The notes below the pieces were generated by a model, which saw only the letters and a list, made by a program, of their open reading frames with translations, was not told the origin of the DNA and made no database searches. Below are positions 4,576-6,375 of a stretch of 6,375 nt of DNA, one piece after another. The stretch spans positions 4,237-10,611 of the forward strand of contig DNGF01000121.1 of NCBI GenBank assembly GCA_003486665.1, written 5' to 3'. The first letter of the stretch is position 1. The number at the start of each line of letters is the position of its first letter. The stretch comes from Oscillospiraceae bacterium. Lineage in GTDB: Bacteria; Bacillota; Clostridia; Oscillospirales; Acutalibacteraceae. The position numbers and the translations under genes are program-made.

Positions 4576-5631
4576 ATGTCGAAAAAGGTGGATTACTCTT
4601 TGGATAACGTTGTAAAAAAGAAACTTAACAAAAAATCGCTTACGGCAATTATACTTTGCGCCGTCATCGTTTTCGGCATTGTTGCATATGACTTTTTTAA
4701 CGGCAGAAGCTCATGTGAAAAAACAACGGTCGCCATGGGTACGGTCGTGACCCTCAAGCTTTTCGGATTCGGGGCGGATAACGACCTTGATAAAATCGAA
4801 ACGGAGATAAACGGACTTGAAAATTCCGTTCTCAGCTGGAGAAAGGAAGGCTCGGACGTTTACAGAATAAACGGCGGCGCAGGCTCGCCCGTTTCCGTTT
4901 CCCCCGATACGGTAAAAATCATCGGTCAATGCAGCGAGATTTCCGGCGATTGCAACGGTGTTTTTGATTTAAGCATAGGCAATGTAACAAAGCTTTGGGA
5001 TTTCGGCGGAGAAAATCAGCGTCTGCCGTCCGAGGATGAAATTAAAGCCGCTCTCGGCAATGTCGGATACAAAAATGTTTCCGTTTCGGGAAACGCCGTT
5101 CAGATAAAGAAGGGACAGTCGCTCGATCTCGGCGCGGTCGGCAAGGGCTTTACCTGCGATAAAATCAAAGAGCTTCTTGACAAGGGCAAAACAAAGTCTG
5201 CCGTTATTTCTGTCGGCGGAAGCCTGCTTATCTACGGCGGAAGATATTTTTCCGTCGGCATAGTCAATCCCGATAACGACAAGCAGTCAATGGGAACGTT
5301 AAAGCTCAAAAATGTCTGCGTTTCCACCTCCGGCAACTATGAAAAATTTTTTGAACAGGACGGCAAGCGCTATCACCATATACTCAATGCAACGACAGGC
5401 TACCCTGCAACAAGCGAGTTTAAAAGCGTTACCGTTGTGTGCGAATCGGGACTTCTCAGTGACGCTCTTTCGACAGCGTGCTACATTGTCGGCTACCGCA
5501 AAAGCGTTGAAATTCTTAAAAAATACGATGCCGAAGCGGTTTTCATATTCAACAACAATGCGGTCAAAGTAACCGATGGACTTTCCGATAAATTCACGAT
5601 AACAGACGACAGCTACACTCTTGACAAATGA
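4576..5631 (+). CDS. apbE: FAD:protein FMN transferase (ApbE family), membrane-anchored
   Basis: Transfers FMN from FAD to a Ser/Thr of target proteins on the outer face of the membrane, making covalently flavinylated redox proteins; Mg-dependent. At 351 residues it has family length. A hydrophobic segment at 21-41 follows a Lys-rich N-terminus, so it is an uncleaved anchor; the nearby RSSC is a poor lipobox. Family motifs are TVAMGTVVTLKL (51-62), FDLSIGNVTKLWDFGG (130-145), LDLGAVGKGF (183-192), AVISVGGSLLIYGG (209-222), TSGNYEKFF (251-259), RYHHILNATTGYPA (265-278) and SDALSTA (295-301), with Asp296 and Thr300 the expected Mg ligands. The ATG at 4576 has no ribosome binding site; a TTG at 4600 has AAGGTGG 8 nt upstream and may be the true start (343 residues, anchor kept). 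It is first in an operon and its TGA overlaps the next ATG. No FMN-target protein is visible in the window. Confidence 0.95.
   Translation: MSKKVDYSLDNVVKKKLNKKSLTAIILCAVIVFGIVAYDFFNGRSSCEKTTVAMGTVVTLKLFGFGADNDLDKIETEINGLENSVLSWRKEGSDVYRINGGAGSPVSVSPDTVKIIGQCSEISGDCNGVFDLSIGNVTKLWDFGGENQRLPSEDEIKAALGNVGYKNVSVSGNAVQIKKGQSLDLGAVGKGFTCDKIKELLDKGKTKSAVISVGGSLLIYGGRYFSVGIVNPDNDKQSMGTLKLKNVCVSTSGNYEKFFEQDGKRYHHILNATTGYPATSEFKSVTVVCESGLLSDALSTACYIVGYRKSVEILKKYDAEAVFIFNNNAVKVTDGLSDKFTITDDSYTLDK
4585..4591 (+). promoter_or_regulatory. Internal ribosome binding site pointing to a TTG start of apbE
   Basis: AAGGTGG, one base from AAGGAGG, lies inside the first codons of the longest ApbE frame and 8 nt before an in-frame TTG at 4600. 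glpK, the dehydrogenase, malic enzyme and Cys-rich peptide genes all have strong sites at 6-8 nt, while the ATG at 4576 has none. The TTG would also give a more usual leader of about 40 nt. Confidence 0.5.
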
Positions 5632-5999
5632 AACTATTTAAACGAACTGACCTGATTATAATATTTGCCGTACTTCTTGCTGCGGCGGCTATATCAATTC
5701 CGAGATTTCTGAATTCGGACAATTTGACCGCAGAGGTTTATGTTGACGGCAGGCTCGAAGAAATCATTGATCTTTCGGCGGTTGAAAAAGAATACAAAAT
5801 CGTTCCGAACACCGAGCCAACCGTTGAAATAACAGTCGGCAGGGGTGAAATATATTTTTCTCATGCCGAATGTAAGGACAAGCTCTGCGTTAAAAGCGGA
5901 AAACTGACCAACGGCGGCGAAACGGCAGCGTGCCTGCCGGCGAGGGTCGTTATCTCGGTCAAATCAAATAAAAATAAAACAGACATAATGACTTATTGA
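5628..5999 (+). CDS. NusG domain II-containing small membrane protein
   Basis: A 123-residue protein with a single N-terminal membrane segment (about 8-27) and an extracytosolic NusG domain II-like fold (about 33-115). Family marks are the beta-rich start LTAEVYVDGRLEEIIDLS (33-50), the CKDKLC pair (Cys82, Cys87) and CLPARVVISV with Cys102; these cysteines are typical of the family and could form a disulfide, bind metal or act in redox chemistry. Despite its name it is not a transcription factor; the domain only shares a fold with an insert in some NusG proteins. Its ATG overlaps the apbE stop (ATGA) and it has no ribosome binding site, so translation is probably coupled. A gene of this kind regularly accompanies apbE and a Gx transporter gene. 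Its biochemical role is not established to my knowledge; a likely one is to help assemble or serve a flavin-based electron-transfer chain in the envelope. It may correspond to EetA of the Listeria extracellular electron transfer locus (recalled, not checked). Confidence 0.88.
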   Translation: MKLFKRTDLIIIFAVLLAAAAISIPRFLNSDNLTAEVYVDGRLEEIIDLSAVEKEYKIVPNTEPTVEITVGRGEIYFSHAECKDKLCVKSGKLTNGGETAACLPARVVISVKSNKNKTDIMTY

Positions 6000-6000
6000 T

Positions 6001-6375
6001 ATGAAAGACAAAAATCTGACAAGAAAAATAGCGGTGACAAGCATTATGTGTGCGCTTGCACTTGCACTCTCCTACCTTGAAACGCTTATCCCCGCTTACC
6101 CCGGTTTTCCTCCGGGAGCGAAGCCCGGACTTTCCAACATTGTAACGATGTTCATGGCAAGCTGTGCCGGGTCGGGATACGCCTTTTTCATAACAATCAT
6201 CAAGGGCATTTTTGCCGGAGTCACAAGAGGTATGACGGCAATGCTGATGAGCCTTTCGGGCGGAATTCTCAGCACTGCGGCGGCGTGCTTGCTCTTTAGA
6301 TTTTCCAAAGAAAAGTTAGGATATATCGGCATAGGAATCATCTGTGCCGTTTGTCACAATATCGGTCAGCTTGCG
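6001..6375 (+). CDS. Gx transporter family / heptaprenyl diphosphate synthase component I-like membrane protein (3' end outside window)
   Basis: The first 125 residues of an integral membrane protein; the frame is open to the window end, so the gene is partial. Hydrophobic segments lie at about 9-26, 46-72, 79-100 and 107-125. The signature PGFPPGAKPGLSNIVTMF (34-51) and the SLSGGILS stretch (84-91) are typical of the family annotated as heptaprenyl diphosphate synthase component I or Gx transporter, which resembles ECF transporter S components. The old enzyme name is probably misleading: the features seen are those of a multi-pass transporter-like protein. It starts 1 nt after the NusG domain II gene with no ribosome binding site, so translation is likely coupled. 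In related loci a polyprenyl diphosphate synthase gene often follows, suggesting a link to quinone supply; that cannot be seen here. It may correspond to EetB of the Listeria electron-export locus (recalled, not checked). Confidence 0.88.
   Translation, partial: MKDKNLTRKIAVTSIMCALALALSYLETLIPAYPGFPPGAKPGLSNIVTMFMASCAGSGYAFFITIIKGIFAGVTRGMTAMLMSLSGGILSTAAACLLFRFSKEKLGYIGIGIICAVCHNIGQLA

Noticed and set aside
6096..6341. 81-codon minus-strand frame opposite the Gx transporter gene
   Set aside because: The plus strand carries the recognisable membrane protein, translationally coupled to the preceding gene.
1..6375. CRISPR arrays, tRNA/rRNA genes, insertion sequences or phage genes
   Set aside because: No spaced direct repeats, tRNA- or rRNA-like sequence, transposase frame or terminal inverted repeats were seen; all long frames belong to ordinary housekeeping or redox families.

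Overview
The window looks like a chromosomal segment of a Gram-positive, probably anaerobic bacterium of the class Clostridia, possibly an Oscillospiraceae/Ruminococcaceae relative. This rests on strong AGGAGG-type ribosome binding sites, sigma-A-type promoters with AT-rich intergenic DNA, medium-GC coding sequence, and a gene set typical of gut Firmicutes (short malic enzyme, Ldh-family oxidoreductase, ApbE - NusG domain II - Gx transporter row, tiny Cys/Gly-rich peptide). The placement comes from gene content and style, not from a search.

Left part (about 1-4060, minus strand): three central-carbon genes read leftward in the order glpK (glycerol kinase), an Ldh-family malate/lactate dehydrogenase, and a malic enzyme. 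glpK has a clear sigma-A promoter (TTGACT-17-TACAAT) and an unusually structured leader of about 155 nt. The leader carries a dyad at its 5' end, an alternative short hairpin, a mini-ORF, and a weak hairpin followed by U-rich tracts, an arrangement that suggests transcription attenuation. The dehydrogenase and malic enzyme lie 21 bp apart and are almost certainly cotranscribed; glpK and the dehydrogenase are separated by 52 bp that may hold a weak internal promoter. Together they would feed glycerol, malate and/or lactate into the triose-phosphate, oxaloacetate and pyruvate pools while reducing NAD(P).

Middle (about 4060-4575): a divergent intergenic region, then a 41-residue peptide gene (plus strand) with a hydrophobic stretch and a Cys-Gly repeat. 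It has a near-perfect ribosome binding site, an upstream CATACAAT element that fits either a sigma-A -10 or a sporulation-sigma (SigE/SigK-like) -10, and a strong terminator directly downstream. It is a self-contained single-gene unit and the least understood gene here.

Right part (4525-6375, plus strand): a promoter (TTGAAT-17-TATAAT) drives a tightly packed operon: a membrane-anchored ApbE-type FAD:protein FMN transferase, a small membrane-anchored NusG domain II protein (ATGA overlap), and the start of a Gx transporter family / heptaprenyl diphosphate synthase component I-like membrane protein (1-nt gap), cut by the window end. This trio is a recurring cassette tied to flavin-based extracytosolic electron transfer, so the operon probably builds or supports a flavinylated redox chain in the cell envelope.
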